NCBI GenBank assembly: GCA_963573305.1
Contig: OY754333.1
Span: forward strand, 17,915,013 to 17,979,012
Length of the DNA: 64,000 nucleotides
Origin: Pyrrhosoma nymphula
Lineage: Eukaryota; Arthropoda; Insecta; Odonata; Coenagrionidae
Direction of reading: 5' to 3'
The stretch's first letter is position 1. Each line of letters begins with the position of its first letter. Made by a program: the position numbers and the translations under genes. Under the pieces are notes generated by a model. The model ran no database searches and had not been told where the DNA came from. It saw only the letters and a program-made list of their open reading frames with translations. Of this stretch, positions 22,010 through 31,884 are shown one piece after another.

Positions 22010-23740
22010 AAAGTTTTTTTGGCTGAAAGGGAACGCTGAAAAAGGTATGAATATGTATGTATACTCTTATCATTTTTTTTCAAAATGGAAAATAAAGAAC
22101 GTTATCATCCTAAGAGTGCATCAGCCTTCAGTTAGCCAAGTCTCGTAGCATCTTTCGTGGAGGTTCCTCAGACATGGACCTAATGAGGACGCTTGATTCT
22201 TGATACTATCTGAGGATAACTGAGGAAAAAGAGGTTTGCAATAATAGGGTGCATGGAAGAAATTATTTTACTCTAATCTAGTTTTGTAGGTTAAGAATAG
22301 TGCATTTTAAAGGATTTCATACATTCACAATTTGAGGGGACGAAGGTGAAGAAAAGAGAGTCCGTATACTGGAAAAGACTGTGGTTTTGTACTTTCTCTC
22401 TTAAAAATGCATTTATCCTAACCCTGTCTTCTACAAGGCCGGTGTTCTTACACACCCACTTATAAGTCCGCGTCGCGACTCGCGCGGCTGGTGTAGATGT
22501 AGTTTCTCCCCCGTTTTCCACTCTACCTCTCCGCCGTGCTCCACCTCTCTTCGACCTCGCCCATCCCCAAGGCCCTAACCTCATTCCAAGTCGACACGTC
22601 TCTTGGCTCCCCCTTACCACCTCCTTTGCCGCCGGGGATGTGGCGTTTGCTGCTCGAGGGTGGGGAGGCACGGGGGGAAAGACTTAATGAACCCGTAGGG
22701 ATACGGGGGGCGAGTAAAGGCGGCCCTGGCTCTATTTGAAATGGGTGGGAGTCTCGTGGGGAGGGAGGGAGTACAGTCTTGAGTCGGACAGGGCGAGAGG
22801 ATAGAGAGAATGGGAGGTGAGAGGGTGCATGGAGAACCTTTTCTTTGGAGGTTGAGGGCAGTAAGGGGGGGTGTGTGATAACGGACCACCCGTTTCCTCA
22901 CCCCTTCCCCCTAGCCCCATCCTATGTCGCCCCCTCCTCACTACGGGGTCGGGCAAGGGTGTGAGAGAGGCTGCTAGAGGGCCAAAGTGTAAAGGATGGA
23001 GAGTTAGGGTGTGTGGTGGGATGAGAGAAGAGGGTGCAGGTTTCTGAGGGTGGTGGTGGCATCGGATCCGGCGAAGCTTGGAAAGGCATTCCGATGGGGT
23101 GAGGTCGGTTTGGAGTTTAAAGGGACGGGGGTGAAGACCAAGGATTACGCCCGAGAAATGGAGGAAGTCATTAATTAAAGGACTTTATAAATAAGATGCC
23201 CCACCCACTTGCCGCGGAACACAACGAGCGCCTTTCATTCATCTCCGAACTGAGTAAAGGAGAGTGGAAGAAGTCTTCTTTGCCATCTCTCCCTCTCTCT
23301 TTTTTCCTCAGTTCTGGTTTTCTTTGTTCCCATCTCCCAATGCCACCTCTGTTCCCCAAGAATTCGCTCCTGTGTTTTCCGCAACTTCCGCCTTTTCTTT
23401 TTTAAACTCACTTCGTTAATTTGCTGGTTTAATAATTTCCGCTATCTGATCAATTACTGTTTGGCAGTCAGGTTTTCCGATACTCCTTTTAATAATTCCT
23501 TTTCTTTTTATCGTTGGGCGTGTGGGTGATGTTTTTGTTCTCCTACTTAATTAGGCCACAGGGACATAATTTATATTTCTTTCGTGTTCTTGAAGGTAAA
23601 TAATCGATGGGAGAACTTTTTTACCCAATTTTAACGAGGATACTTCGTAAATCATCCTATTATTCGCCTTAATTACCTTTTTATTAATGTTCAAATGCAT
23701 TTATCTGAATGAGTAGTAGAGGTTGTTTTCTCTTCATATT
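22010..23740. other. No gene; CT-rich to G-rich skew-switch block
   Basis: About 22,490-22,620 is C/T-rich and about 22,620-23,160 is G-rich on the same strand, with runs of five or six G near 22,671 and 22,706. A CT-rich patch returns at 23,280-23,400. Frames at 22291-22671, 22614-22901 and 23171-23405 are composition artefacts. Confidence 0.5.
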
Positions 23741-23749
23741 TTGAAGATT

Positions 23750-23830
23750 TATTCGGCTCCGGGTTTGAATCGAAGTCAAATCAAATGATTTTTTTTCATG
23801 GCGAATTTCATCCCCTTGGTGTGTATATTT
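23750..23830 (+). mobile_element. tRNA-derived SINE copy, 5'-truncated
   Basis: GGGTTTGAATCG (23,761-23,772) fits a pol III B box. The body, AAATGATTTTTTTTCAT then GCGAATTTCATCCC, is repeated in the same orientation and order at 24,081-24,132. The A-box half is missing. Confidence 0.6.
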
Positions 23831-24030
23831 GCACCCAGTCGCGTGACTGCGTACCACATAATTTGTGCATTTTTGCAGCGATTGGAATATTTTCGAAGTT
23901 AGTCGTTCAATAGCGACAATGTTGAGTTTATTCGTGACAATAGCACAGTAAGCAAGTCTTCTGTGCTACAATTTGGACTAGAGACGAGAACACCTAGTTC
24001 GCAAATATTCCTGCCGAAAGTCATCATGAT

Positions 24031-24150
24031 TGCTTCGGTGCAGTAACTGTATATACACCTGCCCGGCAATAGGAAGATCCAGATTTGAATCCCAGTGTAG
24101 TGAAATGATTTTTTCATTGCGAATTTCATCCCATTAGTGTATAGGCTCAT
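24031..24150 (+). mobile_element. tRNA-derived SINE copy with A and B boxes
   Basis: The head reads TGCTTCGGTGCAGTAACTG, then CACCTGCCCGGCAATAGG and AGATCCAGATTTGAATCCC. This is a tRNA-like arrangement with an A-box region at about 24,037-24,049 and a B box at 24,081-24,093. The body AAATGATTTTTTCATTGCGA and ATTTCATCCCATT matches the truncated copy 290 bases upstream. The head is closer to a tRNA than the others, but a mature acceptor stem and CCA end are absent, so a SINE is favoured over a tRNA gene. Confidence 0.66.
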
Positions 24151-24154
24151 TCTG

Positions 24155-25780
24155 CTACAGTGAAAGTATGAAGCTATATAAAAATTATAGTGACGGAAAA
24201 TTATTGAACACACTTAGTTAACGAAAAGGTAGAAAAAACAAAAATTGAGAAAGTAACACTTTTTCGAGAGCAAATGGATCGAATACGCTGGTGAAGTACG
24301 TGAAAAGGAATTTTAAATGTCTCGAATGTCATGCTGAATAGATGATAATCCACCCAGATATCCATCGTATGTTTTGAAGTTTTGTCATCACATTGTGTTC
24401 AATAACGTCTCTCTGGATTAACGGGCGTGAGACGAAGGAATGTAATATAAGTTCCTATCCGCAAGTAAGTGTTCGTAATTTAGAGAAAAAACGTGAGTGG
24501 AGTTGTAGTGCTTAATGAGGAAAACTTTGAATACTCATCGGAAGAATTAAACTTGCCGTGCGGAAAAGCTATTTCTAATGCAAGAAGAAACAGATATGGG
24601 ATACGTATCTCAGTCATCATGCCTTAGAATGAAACGTTTTGAGGCACGCTTGTGGGAGACCTTGCAAGAATCATTCCAACTACAAAGGTTATTCCGACCA
24701 CTGTATACGCTCTTGTACTCCAATTTCAATCCCAATCCTCACTTTTACTTTCTCATCTCGTCTCATCTCAACAACTCCTCGTCTTTCGATCAGTCTGGGA
24801 TGTCCCTTCTCTTTCCTCCGTCTTACCCTTTGGAAAGATCTATCTCCTCGCACCGGGAACGGATGCAGGAAGAGAAAGAGTGGAGTTTATAAAAGACTCC
24901 CTCAAGTCTTCTTTTTTCATCGGAGAGAGATAGAGAGAGCTGAGGAGTATGAGAGAAAGCTCGTATCCTTCCGTTTCTTTTGAGCCGCGCACAGATACCT
25001 ATTGTTTCTGCATCCGCAAGAAGGAATAGGCCATTTTTCCACAGTACTCATCTTCTTCCTTCGCGGGTTGACAGGAATGGAGAGGGGAGTGTTGTTTAGA
25101 TCTGCCACAGATCAAAGAGTTTATTGTTTCCCCGCTACAATGTCCACTGGGTGTCTGCACAGGCCGGACCAAGGGCCAAAATACTTCTTATTGTAAGATT
25201 ACGAGGAGAGCCAGCCATAGACGTAGCTCGCCCTATTTTAAATGTTGAAATTGGTGAGGATTCTGAATAGGCTTTAACGATTTAGTCAGAACACTGAAAT
25301 GCAATCCCATTGAATGAGTTTATCTAATAACAGCCGGTATTCCCTTCGAATTCATATGGTGTTATATTGATACCACCTTATTTCATTGTGTAAATGTGCA
25401 TATGAATTACAAATTGAAGATAAAGAATGAAAAAACAAAATTGGCGATTTTTCTAGGGTAAAAAAGCGAGGCTGGTCGTAAGGCGCCAAGCCGAAGTTGG
25501 CCGCCACAGGCGGAGGTGACCGGGAGAGAAGTTTTCCGCGACCACCATCCACGAAAATGTTATCAGCTATCATTTTTTCGCAAGTGCGGTCACTTCCAAC
25601 TGAAGGACGATTATGATGTTCTCTCTATCCAAACGACTTCACTTAGAGATTTATTAAACTGAAAATTCTTGCGATACCCACGATTCTATGCATCTTTATC
25701 ACTAGTTCAAAAAATTAAGATTAAGATGTGGCTCTCCACTCCATTCCAGTTCAGATAAAGTTCAAAGATAATCAGTTCAG
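24155..25780. other. No gene seen
   Basis: Mixed composition. Three overlapping plus-strand frames (24578-24983) and a minus frame at 25352-25573 show no domain. Confidence 0.5.
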
Positions 25781-25785
25781 TTAAC

Positions 25786-25834
25786 CTGATGAAGCTGGCA
25801 GGAGGACCAGCGAAATATTGTTTTTTACAATTTT
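25786..25834 (+). ncRNA. Hammerhead-like motif
   Basis: CTGATGA (25,786-25,792) is the exact hammerhead box. It is followed by one extra A, a perfect 5-bp helix II, GCTGG/CCAGC (25,794-25,798 with 25,807-25,811), GAAA (25,812-25,815), and a possible helix III in which ATATTG pairs with CAATTTT downstream (one mismatch). Helix I is not evident. The extra base between CUGAUGA and helix II is the same departure from the canonical fold seen at 2.87 and 48.19 kb, which points to shared ancestry; activity is unproven. Confidence 0.45.
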
Positions 25835-25959
25835 AATCATCGCGGAATGAATCCCGAAAAAAGAAACAGTCAATGGACACATTTGCTTTGGATGTGACGT
25901 GTTGCAAGCGTCATTAATGCATGCATCCTAGTTTCGGTCGTTCTCCAATAAATTCAGAG

Positions 25960-26102
25960 CTTGAAATGCACCGCGGAAAGTGGCATGCCTAACGCGCGTA
26001 TTCGAATGCGACATTGTATCAAAATTTCAAAGCAATCGGTGAAGAACTTTCGGAGATTTAATATTTTGAGCAAACGTACATTTGCATTTTTATTTATATA
26101 GA
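25960..26102 (-). mobile_element. Helitron 5' end, copy 1
   Basis: On the minus strand the element starts TCTATATAAATAAAAATG at 26,102, preceded by A. Helitrons start with TC and insert between A and T (family knowledge). The next about 110 bases, including GATTGCTTTGAAATTT and CGAATACGCGCG, are repeated in copy 2 at 26.89-26.995 kb. No helicase sequence follows and the 3' CTRR end could not be located, so this is a 5'-end fragment or a non-autonomous copy. The minus frame 25954-26223 overlaps it by chance. Confidence 0.6.
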
Positions 26103-26132
26103 TTATATATATATAATATAGGTATATGAAAA

Positions 26133-26144
26133 CGCGCGCGCGCG
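26133..26144 (+). repeat. (CG)6 tract
   Basis: Six alternating CG units, unusual in this AT-rich context, with (AT)n nearby at 26,105-26,120. Confidence 0.9.
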
Positions 26145-26288
26145 TAATGTTTCTGGCATGCGTTGCAATACCTCTTCTTCTTTTACAATCAAGTAGGCAC
26201 ACATAGGTATACAGAGCAGACACATTTACACTAACAAAATGAATGAAAGATAATGATTTTTTGTATATTAAATTAAAGTTGACAACAT

Positions 26289-26545
26289 TTATTCGAGTTC
26301 TTTGGGGTATACAATATTTTTGGTCTTACCGCCCCCTGCAAAAACTAATAATGTTTTCGTCTGTCCCACTCGTGAGCATGAGACATATAATTGACCATGT
26401 GAAAAGCATGGATATTCCTAATTCAAATCACACACTGGAAGCGATTGACGTTTTTCCTTGTTGATGGTAATTGAGAAGGCAAGGAGAACGGGGAACTGTA
26501 GTCGTTTACCTATAAATATGAATATAGTGGCTGAACCTGTCCTAT
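26289..26545 (-). pseudogene. Helitron Rep/helicase, C-terminal remnant
   Basis: A single minus-strand frame reads IGKRLQFPVLLAFSITINKE (from about 26,510), then a short divergent stretch with one TAG stop (26,418-26,420), then YPCFSHGQLYVSCSRVG, LLVFAGGGKTKNIVYPKEL and a natural-looking stop at 26,289-26,291. This is the end of a PIF1-type helicase of the Helitron Rep-Hel protein, in order: the region before motif V (normally INK.QGQ, here INKEKRQ), motif VI (YV..SRV), and the KTKNIVYPKEL tail (family knowledge). The protein normally exceeds 1000 residues; only about 80 remain. It lies downstream of Helitron 5' end copy 2 on the same strand, so it is probably the end of that internally deleted element. 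Confidence 0.85.
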
Positions 26546-26553
26546 AAGTGCTG

Positions 26554-26605
26554 CAGGCGTGAATAGCCATTCATGAAATCGCTATTAAATGGATATTCAC
26601 GCCTG
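26554..26605. repeat. 18-bp inverted repeat next to Helitron remnant
   Basis: CAGGCGTGAATAGCCATT (26,554-26,571) pairs with AATGGATATTCACGCCTG (26,588-26,605) at 17 of 18 positions, with a 16-base loop. Confidence 0.9.
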
Positions 26606-26884
26606 GTTGCCAAGGATATTTCAATTGTTGAAAATTAAGATACATTGCTGAATTTAGAGATAAGAATGCACTATTTGCACAAAAACTAAACGTAAAAGAA
26701 AAGTGAATGAAATAATTAAATTCTGCATTCTTTTATGCGTTCTAAGAAAAAACTTGCCATTCAATATCTTGATTGCAAGTAATTAAAAAAGCAAATAAAG
26801 AAACACGTGCACCGAATTCAATGATTTTCATATGAAAATATATAAATTGACAATAATGTGGTAAAAACTGCCATAAAAATGTAA

Positions 26885-26995
26885 TATTACTGTAAAACAC
26901 GCGCGTATTTGAATGCAACGTTATGTTGAAATTTCAAAGCAATCGAAGATTGAAGAATAGGAACAAACGAACATTTAAATTTTTATTTATATAGA
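26885..26995 (-). mobile_element. Helitron 5' end, copy 2
   Basis: On the minus strand it starts TCTATATAAATAAAAATTTA at 26,995, again preceded by A, and continues with CGTTTGTTC, GATTGCTTTGAAATTTCAAC and CATTCAAATACGCGCGTG. These blocks match copy 1 at 25.97-26.10 kb. Helicase remains follow about 400 bases downstream on the same strand, so I read 26,995 to about 26,200 as one internally deleted Helitron. No hairpin plus CTRR 3' terminus was found. Confidence 0.62.
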
Positions 26996-26999
26996 TGTG

Positions 27000-27490
27000 T
27001 AAAAATTTTCATTTCTTTCATACATATTATTTTTGCAATAATGTATACCTATTATATACACAACAAAAACTTATTGAACTACACAGTTGCTCAGGGAAGG
27101 TGATCACTCATAAAATACTAAGCCATTGGTTTATTGTATTCTACTCCACATCTTCCTCGATAATGTTTTTCACTTTTTGTAGCTTACATGCTTTTTTATG
27201 TAGGTTATTCATGCATATTAGTTTGCTTTATCTACTTTTCTACTAAATAGTTTTCATTAAAATTGTTACTTCTCTGATTGCTGTTAGGACATCTTTAGAG
27301 ATGATTCGCTCCGTTCATTTGATCTTAATTAGCCATCGTCAGCACCGCTATAGTTCAAGAGTCACTTCCATGTAAGATTATATGTGATATGTTCTGATTT
27401 GGGGATGATGGATTGAAGTAATATGAAATGCAAAATTCTTACCCAACGTACTGTGTTCCGTATTTTTGTTTTTATAATAACTCCAATATC
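27000..27490. other. No gene seen
   Basis: AT-rich; no recognisable feature. Confidence 0.5.
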
Positions 27491-27494
27491 CGTT

Positions 27495-28022
27495 GGTTAT
27501 AACTTAGAAGTCACACAAAGAGGAGTGAAATCAGAGCAAGTGGATTCATTCCTCTACTTCGGAAGTACCTGGAACGGAAAAAAATACAACAAGCATCAAG
27601 CACTGTTTAGCCCAAGATAATGGACGGGTTGATGTTGGAAATGTAACTAATGTGTTCAAAGAAGATCGGACTACGGTCGAGTCTATGAAAAATGTGATAC
27701 AGTCTAAGAGATACAGTCTGTAAAAACATTGTGTGAAGCGTGGCACAAGCCTTGATCGGTAACATGTGGCATTGGATAAGCAGACCAGAAAAACTAGAAG
27801 ATTTCAATACCTGGTGTTGGAAGAGAATGCTGAAGACCAAATGGAAGGATAAAATAGGAAATGAAAGAGTATAGAGAAAAATAGAAGAAGAAAGGACCAT
27901 ATGGAACACAATGTAGAAAAAAAGAACCAGACGGATTGGGAAAACTGTCATGCATAGTGGACTTGTAAATAACATAATTGAAGGAAACATGGAGAGAATA
28001 GTCCCAACCCAATGAGGAATGA
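27495..28022 (+). pseudogene. LINE family A, ORF2 C-terminal third
   Basis: Starts with EVTQRGVKSEQVDSFLYFGS (27,507-27,566), the segment just after the RT palm of many insect LINEs ('..QV..F.YLGS'). After several breaks it continues KLEDFNTWCWKRMLKTKWKD, KIGNERV, a stop, RKIEEERTIWNTM, a stop, and KKRTRRIGKTVMHSGLVNNI, ending near 28,005. Two TAG stops (in 27,855-27,920) and shifts upstream make it non-functional. The copy at 19.0-19.5 kb has the same series. Frames on the opposite strand (27546-28030) are shadows. Confidence 0.8.
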
Positions 28023-29708
28023 AAAGTCACGATGACATCATCCTGATGTAATCTTATTCATCATCAGGTCACGGCTGTAAAGTCACGGTGACATCAAAAT
28101 GGCCCCTTGAAATGACGTCTTACGGGATTCACCTTGACATCATCATTAATATTCATAAAAATCACTATAAATGACCAGCCATTATTTTAATAACTTGGAC
28201 TTTGTGACCTAACCTAATGTTTACTTTTTTGGATTCAAAAATAAAAATATATGTCATCATGCAACTCACTCCGTACTTTCGATTCTTGTCGTCAAACATG
28301 TGATATATAATATTTCTATCACATCGAACGCATAGTTCAAACGTACATCCCATGACTACCTATAAGTCATGCATAGCTCACACTTACTGGAAGAGGCGTG
28401 TCAAGAATTTCGTACATATACGGTCCTTCCCGTAGGTTAAAGCAACTTCGAGAACTAATTTTTGTATGTCAATGCCGTGATATAGTTTGAGGAAATACCA
28501 TCAAATCACGATAACAGTTATTAGAAATTAATTAATTGAAACCTATATTGCTACATAGGATGAATATAAAGTCAATATTAATTACAATAAACAAGATTTT
28601 TTCCAATTACCACATGTTTGTGTACTACATTTCAATGAAGACGTAACATTACTTGCGAAAATGTTACGAACATAAATATAAACATGTAGGTATAGTACGA
28701 ATGTGGAAAGGAGAAAACTGATGAATGTACCAATAAAATCATAAACATAATGTAATTGACAACGGAAATTAATTACTCAAAGCTATCAATGAAGTGTTTA
28801 CAGGCAGAACCCAAGTCTCTGTGATTCGTTTGCAAGCTTCCCATTCATGCCAACTTTTCGGTCGAAGGATGAACCACAGGCTAAAGGTATGTTGCTATAG
28901 GGACCTTGGTTGCTATTTATAACAAAAATATATTTCATGAAAATAAAAACAAGGATACACACAGTAAATATTTAGGACGTAGTCAACTTGACGTCATCTG
29001 AACGTCATTTTGACTTTTGTTTCCGCATCGGAACGTGTGGGACCTTGGCGTGGGAACGAATGATCACAAACAAAAGACGACGCAGACTGCGAATACTCAA
29101 GTGCATGGCCGTAGAGAAGTGAAAGCTCTAGTGCCTCTAGTGTAGGTATGCAATGTAGGCGTTGAATTTCGTGCAATCGGGTGATAACTAAACGTGAAAC
29201 AATCATTAAATAGAAATTTAAAACTCTATTAATTATAGTCATCTAATATTCAGCCAAGAGAAAACTTGCAAGACCGGCATTGGGCGCAAGAGTTAATATT
29301 CGAGATACAAGTTATTATTGCGCCAAATTTAAAATGCCATTCATCAGTTTTCGATTTGCATCGTACAACTCAATATATGCATTAAGTTATGAAGGTAAAG
29401 GGATGTGTGTGTGATCAGATTGCCCGATAGGAGAAAAAAACGAACGTTTTTGGGAGTTAATTGTAAACGTCATGGTGACATCAATGTAACACCACAGTGA
29501 CTCCATTAACCTAATTTCGTATTTTTTATTTAAATATGTCAGGGTGGTGAGAAAACATCTGTTTCTTATCGACTACTTATAATTTCTGACAGTAAAATTT
29601 TCAAAGGTCAATTTGGTTGTCAATTTTAGTCAATTAGATTCAACAACAAATTCATAACCGAAGACTGAAGGTCAATTTGCAGGTCATATTGATATCAAAG
29701 TGACGTCG
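28021..29708 (+). promoter_or_regulatory. Cluster of CRE/ATF-like TGACRTCA sites
   Basis: TGACATCA or TGACGTCA-like octamers occur at 28,033, 28,089, 28,113 (one mismatch), 28,135, 28,989 (perfect palindrome TGACGTCA), 29,476 and 29,701 (one mismatch). Two of them lie in an 18/20-base direct repeat (28,021-28,040 and 28,077-28,096). Such octamers bind bZIP factors (CREB/ATF). Whether this is a regulatory cluster or a decayed repeat cannot be told from sequence. Otherwise I see no gene in this stretch. Confidence 0.35.
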
Positions 29709-29737
29709 GCTAACGGATAATATAGAGGCCAAGACGC

Positions 29738-29739
<2 letters not shown>

Positions 29740-29814
<75 letters not shown>
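29740..29814 (+). repeat. (TA)n microsatellite
   Basis: About 37 uninterrupted TA units, extended by imperfect AT-rich sequence to about 29,835. It directly precedes a LINE family A tail. Confidence 0.97.
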
Positions 29815-29817
<3 letters not shown>

Positions 29818-29844
29818 CATATATATACACATAAATAAAAGTTA

Positions 29845-29965
29845 ATGAAGAGGGAAGTACACTATATGAACTGCCAGGGAGTAAGGGAACTTCAATAAGA
29901 TAGGGAATGATGGAGGGCTGCAGTCAAGCAATCTTAGGATTGATCGACGAATTACGGAATCTGTT
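29845..29965 (+). pseudogene. LINE family A, extreme 3' end
   Basis: GGAAGTACACTATATGAA, GGGAGTAAGGGAACT, ATAGGGAA and GCTGCAGTCAAGCAATCTTA follow in the same order and spacing as in the reverse complement of the copy at 19.04-19.14 kb. The second block is identical for 15 bases. It encodes at most the last 30 or so residues of ORF2 and is bordered upstream by the (TA)n tract. Confidence 0.66.
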
Positions 29966-29969
29966 TCTT

Positions 29970-30390
29970 ATGTACTTTTATTTATAAACTTAGAACGACT
30001 TTGGAGTTCTTGATCGATTCTGACAAATGACAGTCGTGCCTCCCAACCAATTCCTCGTTCCAATGACAAATATGAACCGGGGGGAGGGGAAGTGTGTGCC
30101 ACTCCGTTTGCGCCAACTTACACGTATTTGTCCGCCTGACTGAAGCCGGTGACGCTTTACAAATAAGTACAATGTCCATATTTGGAGAAAAGGGATACAA
30201 TACCAAACTATTAGGTCAAAATAATCCTTCTCTTTACGCACCATTAGTTGCAATGGCAAAAATAGGGTGTTACACACCGGTCACATGCAATTAACCATTT
30301 TCCACTGTCCCTTCCTTTTCCCTCTTCTCTCTCGTTCTCCCGGTTGTATGACTTAAATCCCTTCACTCCACGCCACACCCCTATGTTGCG
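29970..30390. other. No gene identified
   Basis: Contains overlapping frames on both strands at 29982-30294, with balanced composition but no recognisable domain. Confidence 0.45.
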
Positions 30391-30394
30391 GCAT

Positions 30395-30533
30395 GCAGGG
30401 TACATCTACATATTATCCTGAAAGGCACCTTAGGGGTGTGTGGCAGGGATACAGGGAAAATATTTTCTACCACTTGGTCTAGAATTTGCAACTCTCACAC
30501 TGGAAGTCGAACGCTCTACCACTGGGCCGCCCC
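30395..30533 (-). mobile_element. tRNA-derived SINE (minus strand)
   Basis: On the minus strand GGCCCAGTGGTAGAGCG (about 30,513-30,529) is a clear pol III A box. GTTGCAAATTC (about 30,482-30,492) is a degenerate B box. The body has TCCCTGCCACACACCCCTAA then GGTGCCTTTCAGG (30,418-30,450 region). That body block recurs on the plus strand at 53.38-53.42 kb, so it is a repeat family. The tRNA-like head retains no usable acceptor stem. Confidence 0.66.
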
Positions 30534-31880
30534 GCCCATATAATACTACAGGTACTATGCAGACATTACTCTTATCGCATTTCATCTAACTGCGGAAGTG
30601 GTCTTATTTAATTCCATAGAGGATTTTACTTTTTTCACGCTTACTCACCCCTTCTCACCTCGCATTAAAGTCGTTTCGGCAAGAATTTCCGTTCCCTTGT
30701 TCTAGCCTGGAATTCCTTTGCTTGTCATCTTCACACGTACCCTTTATTCCTCGCGTTAACGTGCAGCTAACGCCCGGTCTCTTCACAGTTACTCCCCGAT
30801 TTTACCCTACGCTTCCTCAACCTCATCGCTCCATCTTCTTCTTCCCCTTCTTAAAATTCATCCCTCTCCTGAGTTCCCTCCTGCCTTTTTTTTTCTCTCG
30901 CTCTCTCTCTCCTTCTTTTGGACTCCGGAAACTTCTCAATCCTTACTTCCTTCCTTTTTCCTCTCTTGATGCTCAAATATCCTCCCCACTTCTCCCTTAG
31001 CACACATCTCCCACCTTTCACGGCTTTTCTTATTCATGGCACTCCCTAAACCCCTACCCCTCCTTGAAACATTATATCCTTCACTCTTGCCACTTTTCCC
31101 CACTTTTTCCACCTCCACTTCTCGTTCGAGACAGAGATTTTTTCATCATTTGGATTAAATTCCTTGAAAGTTTGAAAAAAATACGTTTGGAGATGGCAGA
31201 TTAGTTAGTCCATGGACTTAGTTTCTTCTTTTTTTAGGAGAAGATGGCCTGTTCCAAGAACGTGGGAGTTTGGACTTTTTCCCCCGTTTACATGGATCGC
31301 AGACCGTGTAGGTGTTGGATTTTACAGTGTAATATCCACCCTCTCAACTTTTTTCACACATAGAGTTCTCGAGACGTAACTTCAGTGGGAAGGATGTGAC
31401 GGAGGCGGTCACGAGAGAGGTTGAAAGAAGTTCTAAAATGATGTGTCGTAGACATCGACAGCTATGCCCTTTGCTGGAAAACTCCATACATTCGATCTAT
31501 ATTTTATTTTTTATTCTCCAATTGGTTCTTTAGCGTTATATCCAGAATGATTTCAATAGAGCGAACCGTTATTATTTTTATAGCAAGCAGGGTAAGTGCT
31601 GCCAGTCATTTGATGGTCATGCACTAGGTTAAGGATACTAGTAATATCCGGGTAGCACAAGTTTCAGACTAGAGCGGATTTAATATTTTAGCCCTTCATT
31701 CCACCTGTTTAAGTTATCGTACTTACATTTTATTTTTATTTTTATTGTGGTTTTTTTCTTTTTTTTGCAAACGTCAAATCAGTTTCGTAAATGTATTTGT
31801 TAATATGCATTTTATCAAAGTCTGAGTGACCGATGTCGATATTCTTCAGCAGACGTTTGTCTTTTGCTATAGCAGAAATT
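30534..31880. other. No gene; pyrimidine-rich block
   Basis: About 30,640-31,130 is strongly pyrimidine-rich on the plus strand, with (CT)n-like stretches near 30,895-30,912. The frames 30722-31000 and 30936-31118 are low-complexity. The rest is AT-rich. Confidence 0.5.
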
Positions 31881-31884
31881 AATA

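Noticed and set aside
24031..24095. A genuine tRNA gene
   Set aside because: A and B boxes are present, but the acceptor stem is missing and the body is shared with a second copy, which indicates a SINE.
27546..28030. Minus-strand frames of 66-127 codons with hydrophobic, F/S/Y-rich composition
   Set aside because: They are antisense shadows of the LINE family A tail encoded on the plus strand.
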